From: an uncultured Chitinophagaceae bacterium
GTDB lineage: Bacteria > Bacteroidota > Bacteroidia > Chitinophagales > Chitinophagaceae
NCBI GenBank assembly: GCA_946885335.1
Contig: CAMPGG010000014.1
Span: 1-24,289, forward strand
DNA: 24,289 nt
Direction: 5' to 3'
This document shows, piece after piece, positions 24,283 through 24,289 of the stretch; position 1 is the stretch's first letter; every line of letters begins with the position of its first letter. Under the pieces are notes generated by a model. The model did not search any database. It saw only the letters and a list, made by a program, of their open reading frames with translations, and had not been told where the DNA came from. The position numbers and the translations under genes were made by a program.

Positions 24283-24289
24283 AAAAAAA

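Overview
The window looks like a chromosomal segment of a member of the Bacteroidota, probably a Chitinophagaceae-type soil or freshwater bacterium. The reasons are a SusC/SusD pair, many SPII lipoproteins, starts without Shine-Dalgarno sequences, one promoter-like TTG / TAnnTTTG element, and AT-rich spacers filled with CTTTGTG-, AATTTG- and TTTAGGG-type repeats. The family-level placement is inference. No rRNA, tRNA, CRISPR array, transposase or phage gene was seen.

Left part (1-5166): a small lipocalin-like lipoprotein gene on the minus strand diverges from a compact plus-strand cluster. The cluster is a double-domain KaiC ATPase, two different KaiB proteins, a soluble PAS histidine kinase and a single-domain response regulator. 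The first four genes overlap (26, 8 and 4 bp) and the regulator follows after 6 bp, so they almost certainly form one operon. There is no KaiA. This is a KaiA-less clock or timer-like module wired to its own two-component output, and it is the most interesting system in the window.

Middle part (5167-19751): an uptake and degradation locus. A SusC TonB-dependent transporter and a SusD lipoprotein are followed by an intrinsic terminator. Then come two large paralogous lipoproteins with FG-GAP/VCBS and UnbV/ASPIC domains and a periplasmic GH65 alpha-glucoside hydrolase. Between the two paralogues, on the opposite strand, sits a membrane-anchored protein with a GyrI-like effector-binding domain. 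No SusR, hybrid two-component or ECF-sigma regulator is present in the window. The likely substrate is an alpha-glucosylated compound (inference from the GH65 enzyme).

Right part (19752-24289): repeat-rich spacers alternate with a membrane-anchored protein of unknown function, a lipoprotein of the vanadium-dependent haloperoxidase/PAP2 superfamily, and an outer-membrane beta-barrel gene 39 bp behind it. The 663-bp spacer that follows is not empty. It holds a heptamer repeat array able to fold on itself, a plus-strand terminator, a minus-strand terminator that directly follows a 54-codon minus-strand ORF with a signal peptide-like start, and a cluster of ATGCAT elements around a perfect 17-bp palindrome. 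The window ends with a secreted PepSY-like protein gene and another repeat-rich spacer.
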